NCBI GenBank assembly: GCA_029268305.1
Contig: JAJUGE010000001.1
Coordinates: forward strand, 1 to 64,000
Length of the DNA: 64,000 nucleotides
Source of the DNA: Alphaproteobacteria bacterium
GTDB taxonomy: Bacteria > Pseudomonadota > Alphaproteobacteria > JAJUGE01
Direction: 5' to 3'
Below the pieces are notes generated by a model. The model was not told where the DNA came from and did not search any database. It was given only the letters and a program-made list of their open reading frames with translations. Each line of letters begins with the position of its first letter. Within the stretch, counting starts at the first letter, position 1. Below, piece after piece: positions 49,869 to 58,255 of the stretch. The position numbers and the translations under genes were made by a program.

Positions 49869-50771
49869 ATGGCCGGTTACCGTTTCTCGATTGCGGTTCT
49901 GACGAAGAACCGGACGAACCCGGCATATGTCGGCGCCAGGATCGGTGCCGACCGCATCGCGGCGGCTGCGGGCGGGGAGGCGCGGCACTACGTGCCGAGC
50001 GAGCCAGACGACGTGGCCGAGCAGATCGCGCTGGTCGGGCAAGCGGTCCGGGATGGCGCCGACGCCATCGTCATCGCGCCGGCGCATCCAACCGCGCTCG
50101 TACCGCCTCTGAACGAGGCGTACCGGGCAGGTCTTCCGATCGTGACGCTCGTCAGCCGCATCGATTGGCACCAGGCGGTGTGCCATGTCGGGTCCGATGA
50201 TGCCGCCCTTGCCGCCGCAATCACCCATCACCTGTGCGGCCATCTCGGGGGCGTGGGCCGACTCGCCTATATCGGTGGGCACCCCGATTCGAGCACGAGC
50301 CATGATCGGGAGAGAGGGTTCCGCCAGGCACTGCTGGACTGGCCGAAGATCCGATGTGTCGCCGAAGCCGGCGGGCTCTACCAACGAGAACCCGCCCGCC
50401 GCGCGATGGCGGAGATCATCGCCGAAGGGCATGCTGTGGATGGCGTCGTCGCAGCCAATGATTTTATGGCTGCGGGTGTTCTCGACGCGCTCGATGGAGC
50501 CAGGCAAAGGCTGCCCGTAGTGGGAGTGAACGCCGTTCCCGAAGCGGTGAAAGCGATCCGGCACGGCCGACTGCTGGCGAGTGCCGCCTTTGATGCGATG
50601 GCGATGGCCTGCATCGCTACGGAGGCAGCGATCCGCGCGCTTCGCGGCGAAGCCGTGCCGCGGGAGATCGAGCTGCCGGTGGAAATCGTCGACGCCACCA
50701 ATGCCGCGCGATGGGACAAGCCGTACGAGGAGCGGGACGTTCCGGAGTGGGAGGACGTTGCGGGAATGTAG
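49869..50771 (+). CDS. Periplasmic-binding-fold (Peripla_BP_4/LacI type) protein without signal peptide, 300 aa
   Basis: This is a sugar-type class B periplasmic-binding fold: YRFSIAVLTKNRTNPAYVGARIGADRIAAAAG, then GADAIVIAPAHPTALVPPLNEAYRAGLPIVTLVSRID, and VVAANDFMAAGVLDALDG. There is no signal peptide and no N-terminal helix-turn-helix, so it should sit in the cytoplasm as a ligand-binding protein or non-classical sensor. AAGGAAA precedes ATG 49869. It is the fifth gene of the manganese operon by spacing, yet no sugar transporter is near. Its job is not known. Confidence 0.8.
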   Translation: MAGYRFSIAVLTKNRTNPAYVGARIGADRIAAAAGGEARHYVPSEPDDVAEQIALVGQAVRDGADAIVIAPAHPTALVPPLNEAYRAGLPIVTLVSRIDWHQAVCHVGSDDAALAAAITHHLCGHLGGVGRLAYIGGHPDSSTSHDRERGFRQALLDWPKIRCVAEAGGLYQREPARRAMAEIIAEGHAVDGVVAANDFMAAGVLDALDGARQRLPVVGVNAVPEAVKAIRHGRLLASAAFDAMAMACIATEAAIRALRGEAVPREIELPVEIVDATNAARWDKPYEERDVPEWEDVAGM

Positions 50772-50897
50772 CGATAGGCGGCGGCTGCGGTCCGTTGGCA
50801 TCGGATGGGATCATCCGTTCGCTGCCATCGTTAACCGAGCAAGCGACATCCGCCGAAACGAGCGTGGCGCGCGAGACACTCCGAGGAGGTTAGCGCA

Positions 50898-52016
50898 ATG
50901 CTGTACGTCGACATTCCTACGGCTGCCGACATCGCGGCTCTCACCGAACACCGGGGAGACTCGAGCGTCTCGATCTACCTGCGCACGACACCGGTCACAC
51001 CGGATACGCAGGCAGACCGCATCGAGCTCAAGAACCTGGCACGGCGTGCTGCCGCGCAACTTCAGGAGGGTGGAGCGGACAAGCGGGAAATAGCGGCGGT
51101 CATCGAACAGCTCGATGACCTGATCGACGACAGCGAGTTCTGGCGCTTCCAGGCGCGCAGCCTCGCGATCTTTGTCACACCGGAGAATCTGCGGACCTTC
51201 CGATTGGCGAATGCGCTGGAGCCGCTCGTGGTCACCTCCGATCGGTTCCATATCAATCCGTTGCTCCGCAGCGTCAGCTTCCCGCATTCCTGTTATGTAC
51301 TGGCGCTGGCCCAGCGGTCGGTCCGGGTGATCGAGGTGTCCCCGGATCTCCCGGTCGGCGAGGTGAAGGTCGAGGGCATGCCCGAAGATGCTGGCAGAGC
51401 CGTGCGCGGAACGGGCGAGGTCGACTATTGGCCGAGCGGCCGCATCCAGGCGGCCGAGGGGCAGAAAGTGCTCCTGCGACAGTTCGCGCGCCAGGTGGAT
51501 AAGGCGTTGCGTCCGCTTCTGACCGGCAGCGGCATCCCGCTGGTGCTGGCCGCCGCCGAGCCGCTGGCTTCGATCTACCGGTCGGTGAACAGCTACTCTC
51601 ACCTGGCGGATGAAACGATCACGGGGAGCCCGGAAGGGATGTCCGATGCCAAGCTCGCGGAACGGGCTCGGGCGGTCCTAGATGGAATTTACCGTGACGA
51701 GCTTGAGGCTTGGCGGGCCAACTTCGAGAACCGCGCCAATCAAGGTCGCGCAACGACTGACATTGCGCAGGCGGCGCGCGCCGCGACGGCCGGCGCGATC
51801 GAGACAATGTTGGCGGACATCGACCACATCATCCCGGGCCGGATCGACGATAACGGCGCTGTCACGTTCGCAGACAAGATAGGTCCGTCGGCTTACAGCT
51901 TGATTGATGAAATCGCGCGTCGGGTGATTACCACGGGGGGCCGCGTCATTGCCGTGCGGAAGTCCGATATCCCCCGGGGCGAGCCGCTCGCAGCCATTCT
52001 GCGATATCCGATCTGA
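50898..52016 (+). CDS. Bacterial archaeo-eukaryotic release-factor-like (baeRF) protein, 372 aa
   Basis: I recognise the pattern of the baeRF family (eRF1/Pelota-like middle-domain fold, family 11 type). Key regions are the start MLYVDIPTAADI with SVSIYLRTTPVTPDTQADRI, then LAIFVTPENLRTFRLAN, CYVLALAQRSVRVIEV, PLVLAAAEPLASIYRSV and the end ARRVITTGGRVIAVRKSDIP. Such proteins are predicted ribosome or RNA surveillance factors, but no function has been shown that I know of. GAGGAGG precedes the ATG. The gene stands alone. Confidence 0.85.
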   Translation: MLYVDIPTAADIAALTEHRGDSSVSIYLRTTPVTPDTQADRIELKNLARRAAAQLQEGGADKREIAAVIEQLDDLIDDSEFWRFQARSLAIFVTPENLRTFRLANALEPLVVTSDRFHINPLLRSVSFPHSCYVLALAQRSVRVIEVSPDLPVGEVKVEGMPEDAGRAVRGTGEVDYWPSGRIQAAEGQKVLLRQFARQVDKALRPLLTGSGIPLVLAAAEPLASIYRSVNSYSHLADETITGSPEGMSDAKLAERARAVLDGIYRDELEAWRANFENRANQGRATTDIAQAARAATAGAIETMLADIDHIIPGRIDDNGAVTFADKIGPSAYSLIDEIARRVITTGGRVIAVRKSDIPRGEPLAAILRYPI

Positions 52017-52112
52017 ACGAGTGCCGACCCTGGTTTCCGGCGGGGCAACTCCGTCCCCGCCCAATGGGACGGCCCGCCGGCGGCCTGCGCAGTTCCCTCA
52101 CGCTGCAAGCGC

Positions 52113-52292
52113 TTATCCGGAGTGGCTCATCTCTGCAGGCGCCCGAGGCGGGTGCAAAGCCGGTGTCGGCGGTGAGTCCTCCCAGTCATCGGATTCCGTG
52201 ACCCATTCGCTGGGAGCCGGGGCGCCGCCCTCGTTCTCCCATCGCTCGATGCTTTTCCAGAATTGGCGGTCGAGCTCTTTGAAGGTCGACAC
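52113..52292 (-). CDS. Small acidic protein, 59 aa (GTG start)
   Basis: A GTG at 52292 with an excellent AAGGAGGAGAA sequence opens a 59-codon frame: MSTFKELDRQFWKSIERWENEGG, then APAPSEWVTESDDWEDSPP and a proline-rich end. The N-terminus is an amphipathic helix and the composition is natural (many Glu, Trp and Ser, few Arg), unlike shadow frames. There is no TM segment or signal peptide. No family recognised. Convergent with the baeRF gene. Confidence 0.65.
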   Translation of the reverse strand: MSTFKELDRQFWKSIERWENEGGAPAPSEWVTESDDWEDSPPTPALHPPRAPAEMSHSG

Positions 52293-52758
52293 ACTTCTCC
52301 TCCTTCGCTGGTGGCAATCCGAAAGCCGCCACAGGCGATGCCTCGCCGGCTAGTTCGGCTGCGTCGCGCCAAAAAAAAAAGCGCCTGCGCGGCGACGGTG
52401 AAGCGCCCCCGGACGGGCGGGATACCGGCCACGGCCCGAGGTTCGCTGGGCTGTCTGATGTCTTTGCGCGGTGGTGAGTTTTTTCTAGAACTTCTTCCAC
52501 CTCATCTTCTATATAGAGGAGGTGTCGTCGCAATCAAGGTATGCGTTCGGCGAAGTGCGATCTTCAGGGCTGAAGAAAAGGGATGCTTGTCAGTTTGGGT
52601 GACAGGTTGAAAAACCTTTTGACGATTGTCCGGACAACGGAAGTCGTATTTCCGCGTCCGAAGCCGTTCACCCGGCTTCGCGCGATCATTGTCAGCAGGT
52701 TTCGCTGAAGGGGGAGCGAGGGAAGCGCACGCTCGGACGAGCGTGGCCTCCCCGCGCG
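52293..52758. other. 466-base AT-rich, hairpin-rich intergenic region (candidate structured RNA)
   Basis: No convincing protein gene. The A10 run at 52371-52380 is rare in this GC-rich DNA. The region then becomes AT-rich and carries a string of hairpins: CACCTC/GAGGTG around TCTATATAGA (52508-52517); TCTTCA-GGGC-TGAAGA (52561-52576); AGGTT-GAAA-AACCT then TTT (52604-52620), like a plus-strand terminator; the palindrome TTGTCCGGACAA (52626-52637); and CGAAGCCG-TTCACC-CGGCTTCG (52659-52680). The direction of any transcript is unclear. It also holds the promoter of the minus-strand 59-aa gene. Confidence 0.4.
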
Positions 52759-54198
52759 TCAGGCGTTAGTGGTCGTGACGAACTTCGAGATCATGTAGGA
52801 ATCGAGGCCTTCGACCCCGCCTTCCTTTCCGTAGCCGCTCTCTTTCACGCCGCCGAACGGCGTCTCCGGCAAGGAGATGGCGAGGTGGTTCACGCCGACC
52901 ATTCCACTCTCCAGCGCATCGGCGATCTCGGCCGCACGCTGGTTCGACTTGGTGAAGGCGTAGGCGGCGAGGCCGTAGGGCAACCCGTTCGCCTTCTTCA
53001 CCATCTCATCGACGGTGGTCCAGCGCTGCATCGGAGCGACGGGGCCGAACGGCTCCTCGTTCATGATGCGGGCGTCGTCGGGCACGTCGCCGAGAACGGT
53101 CGGCTGATAGAAGAAGCCCTGGTTGCCGATCCGCTCGCCGCCGGCCAAGAGCTTCGCGCCCTTGTCGACCGCATCGCCGATGAACTCGTCCATCGCCGAC
53201 ATGCGGCGGTCGTTCGCAAGCGAGCCCATCCTGTTCGCCTCGTCCAGGCCGTTGCCGACCGGCAGTGCCTTCGCCAGCTCGCTGAAGGTGCTGACGAACT
53301 TGTCGTAGACGGCATCGTGCACGAAGAAGCGAGTCGGCGAGATGCAGACCTGGCCGGCGTTCCGGTACTTCCCGGCCACGGTGATCTGCGCAACCTTCTC
53401 CACGTCCACATCGTCGAAGACGATCACCGGCGAATGCCCGCCGAGTTCCATTGTCGCCGGCTTCATCCCCTGCGCCGCGAGTTGCGCCAGGTGCTTGCCG
53501 ACCGGAATCGAGCCAGTGAAAGACACCTTCCGGATGATCGGCGAGGGGATCAGATACTCGGAGATTTTCGCCGGCACGCCGAACACCAGATTGCACACGC
53601 CCGCCGGCAGACCGGCATCGGCGAGGGCGCGAACCATCGCCACGCAGGTGCCCGGCGTCTCCTCCGACGCCTTGATGATGATCGAGCAGCCGGCGCCGAG
53701 AGCGCCGCCGATCTTCCTCGCCGGTGTGACTCCGGGGAAGTTCCAGGGGGTGAAGGCCGCCACCGGGCCGATCGGCTCGCGCACGACGATCTGGCGCACG
53801 TCTCCCGAGCGTGGCGGAATGACCCGGCCGTAGGTGCGCTGGCCTTCCTGGCCGTACCAATCGATGATGTCGGCACTCGTCGCCACCTCGGCCCGGGATT
53901 CGCCGATGGTCTTGCCTTCCTCGAGGGTGAGGGTGCGGGCGATCGATTCCAGTCGTTCGCGCATCAGGTCGGCGGCCTTGCGCATGATCTTGCCGCGCTC
54001 GGCCGGCGACGTTCTGCGCCAGACCTCGAAACCCTTCGCTGCTGCCTGCAGCGCCCGGTCTAGGTCGGCGGTGCCGGCGTGGGGAAGTCGAGCGAGCGCC
54101 TCCTCCGTTGCGGGGTTGATCACCTCTCCGTACTCGCCGTCGCTCCCATCGCACCACACGCCGTCGATGTACATCTGGAGTGTTTCGTATCCGCTCAT
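52759..54198 (-). CDS. NAD(P)-dependent aldehyde dehydrogenase, succinate-semialdehyde type, 479 aa
   Basis: This ALDH oxidises an aldehyde to its acid. The nucleophile is the Cys in NAGQVCISPTRFF and the general base the Glu in MELGGHSPV; FTPWNFPGV and FTGSIPVGKHLA form the cofactor site. The end block VNHLAISLPETPFGGVKESGYGKEGG fits the SSADH/GabD-like branch. GGAGAGAGAC precedes ATG 54198. It lies 35 bases after the L,D-transpeptidase gene, but I see no functional link. It could as well act on other semialdehydes. Confidence 0.93.
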   Translation of the reverse strand: MSGYETLQMYIDGVWCDGSDGEYGEVINPATEEALARLPHAGTADLDRALQAAAKGFEVWRRTSPAERGKIMRKAADLMRERLESIARTLTLEEGKTIGESRAEVATSADIIDWYGQEGQRTYGRVIPPRSGDVRQIVVREPIGPVAAFTPWNFPGVTPARKIGGALGAGCSIIIKASEETPGTCVAMVRALADAGLPAGVCNLVFGVPAKISEYLIPSPIIRKVSFTGSIPVGKHLAQLAAQGMKPATMELGGHSPVIVFDDVDVEKVAQITVAGKYRNAGQVCISPTRFFVHDAVYDKFVSTFSELAKALPVGNGLDEANRMGSLANDRRMSAMDEFIGDAVDKGAKLLAGGERIGNQGFFYQPTVLGDVPDDARIMNEEPFGPVAPMQRWTTVDEMVKKANGLPYGLAAYAFTKSNQRAAEIADALESGMVGVNHLAISLPETPFGGVKESGYGKEGGVEGLDSYMISKFVTTTNA

Positions 54199-54233
54199 GT
54201 CTCTCTCCTCGTTTCGGCGGGACGCCCGCTCGG

Positions 54234-55196
54234 TCAGAGGTCCAGCCACGGGATCAGGGGCGGGGAGGGCGTGACCCGAATGGGATAGCCGCGGCGCTCC
54301 GCCAGCACTCTCTCCAACAGATCGCGGTCGAGCTTCCGCCCCTTGCCGGCGGCTTCCTGCTCGATTTCGTTCATGAATGCCGGTGCCGCAACCGGTTCGA
54401 TCTCCCGGTCTTCCTCTATGTCGTCGGCCTGGGCCAGGGTCGGGTGCGCCTCGACGTAGAGATCGTCTCCGATCCATGCCCATTTCAGTGGCTGGTCGAC
54501 CACCGCGACCGGAGTGCCCTTCGCAACCGCCTCGTAGAGGAGCGGAATGTGCTCCGGATATAGGCGGATGCAGCCGTGGCTCACCCGTCTTCCCACGCCC
54601 AACGGCTCGTTCGTGCCGTGGATGAGATAGGCGGGCCAGCCGAGATAGATGGCGTGGCTGCCGAGCGGGTTCTCGGGACCGGGAGGGACGGCCTTCGGCA
54701 GGTCCGGCTGTTCGCGACGAATGGAAGCCGGAGGATACCACGTCGGCTTTTCTTTCTTCCGGACCACCGTGGTTGTCCCCTTCGGCGTATCCCATCCGTC
54801 GCGGCCTACTCCGATCGGATAGCTCGTCGCTTTGCCGCGGTCGTCGAAATGGTAAAGTCGCATTTCGGGCAGGTTGATGACGATGCCCTCGCGTGGTGCA
54901 TCCGGAAGGAGGTGGGCCGTCGGCACCACCAGCTCCTTGCCTCCTCCGGGCAACCACACGTCGACCGTCGGGTTGGCAGTTCGCAATTCGACGAAGCCGA
55001 CTTTCAGTTTGTGTGCGACATCCGGAAGAGTGTCCTCTTCTGCGGTGCGATAGGTGCTCATCTCTCCGATGAGGCCGGCACTATCCGACGAAGGAAGGGT
55101 GGGTTGCCCGCCGAACCAACCGTCGGAAATCGAGCCGGCCGCCTGACAGCCGGTCAGCGCGGCGAGAGCCGCAGCGAGGATCACCAAGCGTCTCAT
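54234..55196 (-). CDS. L,D-transpeptidase lipoprotein (ErfK/YbiS type), 320 aa
   Basis: This is a cell-wall enzyme that makes 3-3 cross-links or attaches lipoproteins to peptidoglycan. The lipobox LTGC (C17) marks lipid attachment. A LysM-like region follows (about 48-95), and then the YkuD domain with the motif H193-GTN...S-H207-G-C209-IR, the complete His/Cys active site. A C-terminal extension (about 260-320) is charged and helical, unusual for the family. The start at ATG 55196 has only a weak ribosome site. Confidence 0.92.
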   Translation of the reverse strand: MRRLVILAAALAALTGCQAAGSISDGWFGGQPTLPSSDSAGLIGEMSTYRTAEEDTLPDVAHKLKVGFVELRTANPTVDVWLPGGGKELVVPTAHLLPDAPREGIVINLPEMRLYHFDDRGKATSYPIGVGRDGWDTPKGTTTVVRKKEKPTWYPPASIRREQPDLPKAVPPGPENPLGSHAIYLGWPAYLIHGTNEPLGVGRRVSHGCIRLYPEHIPLLYEAVAKGTPVAVVDQPLKWAWIGDDLYVEAHPTLAQADDIEEDREIEPVAAPAFMNEIEQEAAGKGRKLDRDLLERVLAERRGYPIRVTPSPPLIPWLDL

Positions 55197-55240
55197 GCGT
55201 CCCGAGCGTAGCGGCTTACAGGCGGATCGCAACCGCCGTG

Positions 55241-56527
55241 TCAGCCGTAGAACAAGTTCGGGACCGCCAGCGTCAGCGGCGGGAAGTAGGTGACGAGCAT
55301 CAGGACCACGACCTGGACGAGCAGCATCGGCCAGAGCGCACGAGCGACGGCCTCGATGCCGAGCCCGGAGATCGCCGATCCGACGAACAGCGAGTATCCG
55401 AAGGGCGGCGTCGCCATGCCGATGGCAAAATTGATCACGACGATCGCACCGAAATGGATCGGGTCGATCCCGATCTGCGCGGCAATATGCGTCAGAACGC
55501 CGCCGAGGATGATCATGGCCGCGACGTTGTCCATGATCGCGCCGATCAGGAGCAACAGCAGATTCAGCATCAAGAGGATGACGATCGGATCGTCGGAGAC
55601 GCTTAGCAGAGCCTCCGCGATCGTGCCCGGAAGTCGCTCGAGCGCCACCAGCCAGCCGAAAGCCGAAGCGGTGGCGACGATGAACACCACCATCGTCGAC
55701 GTGCGCATAGCGGCGAGGAAAATTGCCGGCAGCGATCCGAACGAAAGCTCGCGGTGCAGGAACAGGCCGACGATCAGGCCATAGGCGACGCCGACGGCGC
55801 CGGCTTCCGTCGGGGTGAAGATACCACCATAGATGCCGCCGAGGATGATGAACGGTGCCAGCAGCGCCCATTTCCCGTCTCGGATCGCGTCGAGAAGATC
55901 GGCAGCCGTGGCGCGCCGCGTCTCGCGGGCGATGCCCATGCCACGCGCCAGAACCCAGCAGACCAGCATTAGCCCCGCACAGATCAGCAACCCGGGAACG
56001 AGGCCGGCCAGAAACAGCCGCGATATCGACTGTTCGGCGATTACCCCCCAGATCACCATCGGGATCGATGGGGGGATCATCTGGCCGATCGGGCCGGATG
56101 CCGTCGCGAGCGCCGCGGAGAAGTCGCGCCGATAGCCCCGCTTCACCATCTCCGGGATCATCAGCTTGCCGATTGCGGCGGTGGTTGCCGGTGCCGAGCC
56201 GGAGATCGCGGCGAAGAAGGTCGCCGAGAGTACGGTGACCATGCCGAGGCCGCCGGTCAGATGCTGAACGAATGCCTGCGCCACGCGAACCAGCCGACGG
56301 GAGAGGCCCCCGACGCCCATCAGCTCTCCAGCCAGGATGAAGCACGGCACGGCAAGGAGGCTGAAGGACTGCGCGCCCGAGACGAGCCGTTGGGCCAGGA
56401 CGATCACGTCGATGCCGGCGACCAGAAGCGTGACGAGGGCGGCGATCGCCAGAGCGAAGGCGATGGGCATGCCGGCGATCACGAGGCCGGCGAAGCCGAC
56501 GCTCAGGATCCAGCCCGCCTCGGTCAT
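55241..56527 (-). CDS. dctM: TRAP transporter large permease (DctM), second system, 428 aa
   Basis: A second DctM, well diverged from that at 565-1884. GSAPATTAAIGKLMIPEMVKRGY, ASGPIGQMIPPSIPMVIWGV, IFTPTEAGAVGVAYGL and GMATPPFGYSLFVGSAISG are the family blocks. ATG 56527 overlaps the dctQ stop by 4 bases. It is the last gene of a leftward dctPQM operon. It ends 44 bases before the transpeptidase ATG on the same strand; a read-through transcript is possible. Substrate unknown. Confidence 0.95.
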   Translation of the reverse strand: MTEAGWILSVGFAGLVIAGMPIAFALAIAALVTLLVAGIDVIVLAQRLVSGAQSFSLLAVPCFILAGELMGVGGLSRRLVRVAQAFVQHLTGGLGMVTVLSATFFAAISGSAPATTAAIGKLMIPEMVKRGYRRDFSAALATASGPIGQMIPPSIPMVIWGVIAEQSISRLFLAGLVPGLLICAGLMLVCWVLARGMGIARETRRATAADLLDAIRDGKWALLAPFIILGGIYGGIFTPTEAGAVGVAYGLIVGLFLHRELSFGSLPAIFLAAMRTSTMVVFIVATASAFGWLVALERLPGTIAEALLSVSDDPIVILLMLNLLLLLIGAIMDNVAAMIILGGVLTHIAAQIGIDPIHFGAIVVINFAIGMATPPFGYSLFVGSAISGLGIEAVARALWPMLLVQVVVLMLVTYFPPLTLAVPNLFYG

Positions 56528-57039
56528 TGCGGCGTCTCGCTCCGAGGCTGCTCGATCGAGCAGAGATCGCGTACCAGCCAGCCCATAGCCTGCAGCAGGA
56601 TCAGGGCACCACAGACGAAGGCGGAGACGTGGAGAATCTCGATGGGATAGCTCATCGCGGCGGAGACCTGGCCGCGCGTCTCCGCGACGTAGCTCCATCC
56701 GCCGATCATGAGGAATACGGCGAAAGCACAGATCCCCAGCATGAGCAGATGCTCGATGCCACGTCGGAGCGCGCTCGGAAGCAGCGCGAGCCCAACCGTG
56801 AGGCGCACATGGAGCCCGTCGCGAACACCGACGCCCGCCAGAAGCAGCGTGACCCACGCGAACATGAGGAGCGCCACTTCCTCGCTCCCGGTGAGCGCGT
56901 GACCGACGACATAGCGAAAGAAGATCTGGAGAAGGAGTGCGGCGATCATGACCATCGACATGATCGCCGCCAGCCATGAAGCCACGGTCGCAACTGTGTC
57001 GCACAGTCGCAGAAACGCCCGGATGACGCCGCTCGGCAC
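56524..57039 (-). CDS. dctQ: TRAP transporter small permease (DctQ), second system, 171 aa
   Basis: Four TM helices with the DctQ pattern: LLLQIFFRYVVGHALTGSEEVALLMFAWVTLLLAGVGVRDGLHVRL is the conserved core. The start is GTG 57039 with a weak ribosome site; it lies 32 bases after the dctP stop. It is translationally coupled to dctM by ATGA. Confidence 0.93.
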   Translation of the reverse strand: MPSGVIRAFLRLCDTVATVASWLAAIMSMVMIAALLLQIFFRYVVGHALTGSEEVALLMFAWVTLLLAGVGVRDGLHVRLTVGLALLPSALRRGIEHLLMLGICAFAVFLMIGGWSYVAETRGQVSAAMSYPIEILHVSAFVCGALILLQAMGWLVRDLCSIEQPRSETPQ

Positions 57040-57071
57040 GCCGGTGACTGCCGACAGGTCCCGATCGCCCG

Positions 57072-58079
57072 TCAGTTGACGGCAGCGAGGAAGCTGTCGA
57101 GGCGATCGCTACCGATCTCTTCGCGGAACTGCTCGTAGACCGGCTTCACCTTTTCGCGGAAGGGGGCCACATCCTCGACCTGGTTGACCTCCATGCCCTT
57201 CTCCCCAAGGCCTTTGATGGTCGCTTCGACGGTTTCCGCCACCCGCGCGCGTTGCGTATCACAAGTTCGCACGGCGGCTTCGCGCACTGCCGACTGCTGC
57301 TCCGGCGTGAGTCCGTCGAATATCCGCTTGGACATCAGAGCCAGAATCGCCGAATAGGTGTGGTTGGTGAGCGAGAGGTACTTCGTCACTTCGTAATATT
57401 TGGTGGCATCGATGATCATGATCGGGATCTCGAGGCCATCGAGGGCGCCCTGCTGAACCGCCGGAAACACCTCGCCCCATGCCATCGGCACCGCATTGCC
57501 TCCGAGCGAGGAGAACATGCCGATGTAGACCGGGTTCTGCATCACCCGATATTTCACCCCTTCCACGTCCGAGGGCTGAGTCACCGGGCGGACGTTGTTG
57601 ATCATGCTGCGGAAGCCGCCCTCGCAGAAGCGAAGGCCGATGATTCCCTTGTCCTCAAGGCCGGCGAGGAGTTCCTGACCCAGCTCCCCGTCGAGAATCC
57701 GATGGGCCACTTCGGCGCTCGGATAAAGGAAGGGCATGTCGTTGACCTGGAGCGGCTTGTGGACGTTCGCGACGACCGCGTTCGTCACCACGCCGGCCTC
57801 TATCGTTCCGAAGCGGATGCCTTCGAGGATTTCCTTTTCGTCCCCGAGCTGACGGTTTGGAAAGAGCTGCACTTCCAACTCGCTATTGGTGAGCTCCTCG
57901 AGGTTCTTCTTGAACTCCGCGCCCACGATGCCGTACGGGTCCGTCGGGGAGTCCGTGCTCGTCCAGGCGAACTTGATCGTCTTGGCTTCCGCCCCGGTCA
58001 GGTTCGAGGACAGGACGAGGCAGAGAGCCACGGCCATACCGGAGGCCGCGCGCAAAAGACCAGGGGCCACTCGTCTCAT
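57072..58079 (-). CDS. dctP: TRAP transporter substrate-binding protein (DctP), second system, 335 aa
   Basis: The signal peptide ends near GAEAKT. The mature protein shows the TRAP receptor blocks: FKKNLEELTNSELEVQLFPNRQLGDEKEILEGIRFGTIEAG, and GVKYRVMQNPVYIGMFSSLGGNAVPMAWGEVFPAVQQGALDGLE, with the ligand arginine in KYRV. KYLSLTNHTYSAILALMSK is the typical end of the ligand site. GGGAGGG before ATG 58079 is strong. First gene of a leftward dctPQM operon; the receptor resembles C4-dicarboxylate or sugar-acid binders, but the ligand is unknown. Confidence 0.93.
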   Translation of the reverse strand: MRRVAPGLLRAASGMAVALCLVLSSNLTGAEAKTIKFAWTSTDSPTDPYGIVGAEFKKNLEELTNSELEVQLFPNRQLGDEKEILEGIRFGTIEAGVVTNAVVANVHKPLQVNDMPFLYPSAEVAHRILDGELGQELLAGLEDKGIIGLRFCEGGFRSMINNVRPVTQPSDVEGVKYRVMQNPVYIGMFSSLGGNAVPMAWGEVFPAVQQGALDGLEIPIMIIDATKYYEVTKYLSLTNHTYSAILALMSKRIFDGLTPEQQSAVREAAVRTCDTQRARVAETVEATIKGLGEKGMEVNQVEDVAPFREKVKPVYEQFREEIGSDRLDSFLAAVN

Positions 58080-58255
58080 GACAGTCCCTCCCATGATGTT
58101 TTCATGCGTCATCGCTTGTTGACCTGAAGTCTGCGCGCAAGCGAGGCGGTGCGCAAGCAATCCGCTGCCTTCACCCGATGGTGCGGGGCGTCGGTGGAAC
58201 CCGGCGAGCAGGCTCTCGTTCACAGTGGCTGTTCCTCCGCACCAGGAGCTGAGCT

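Noticed and set aside
52186-52533. 115-codon minus-strand frame across the T10 run
   Set aside because: The first 30 residues look possible, but the rest is Arg/Pro/Ser-rich, no ribosome site is seen, and the GTG gene at 52292 in another frame is better.
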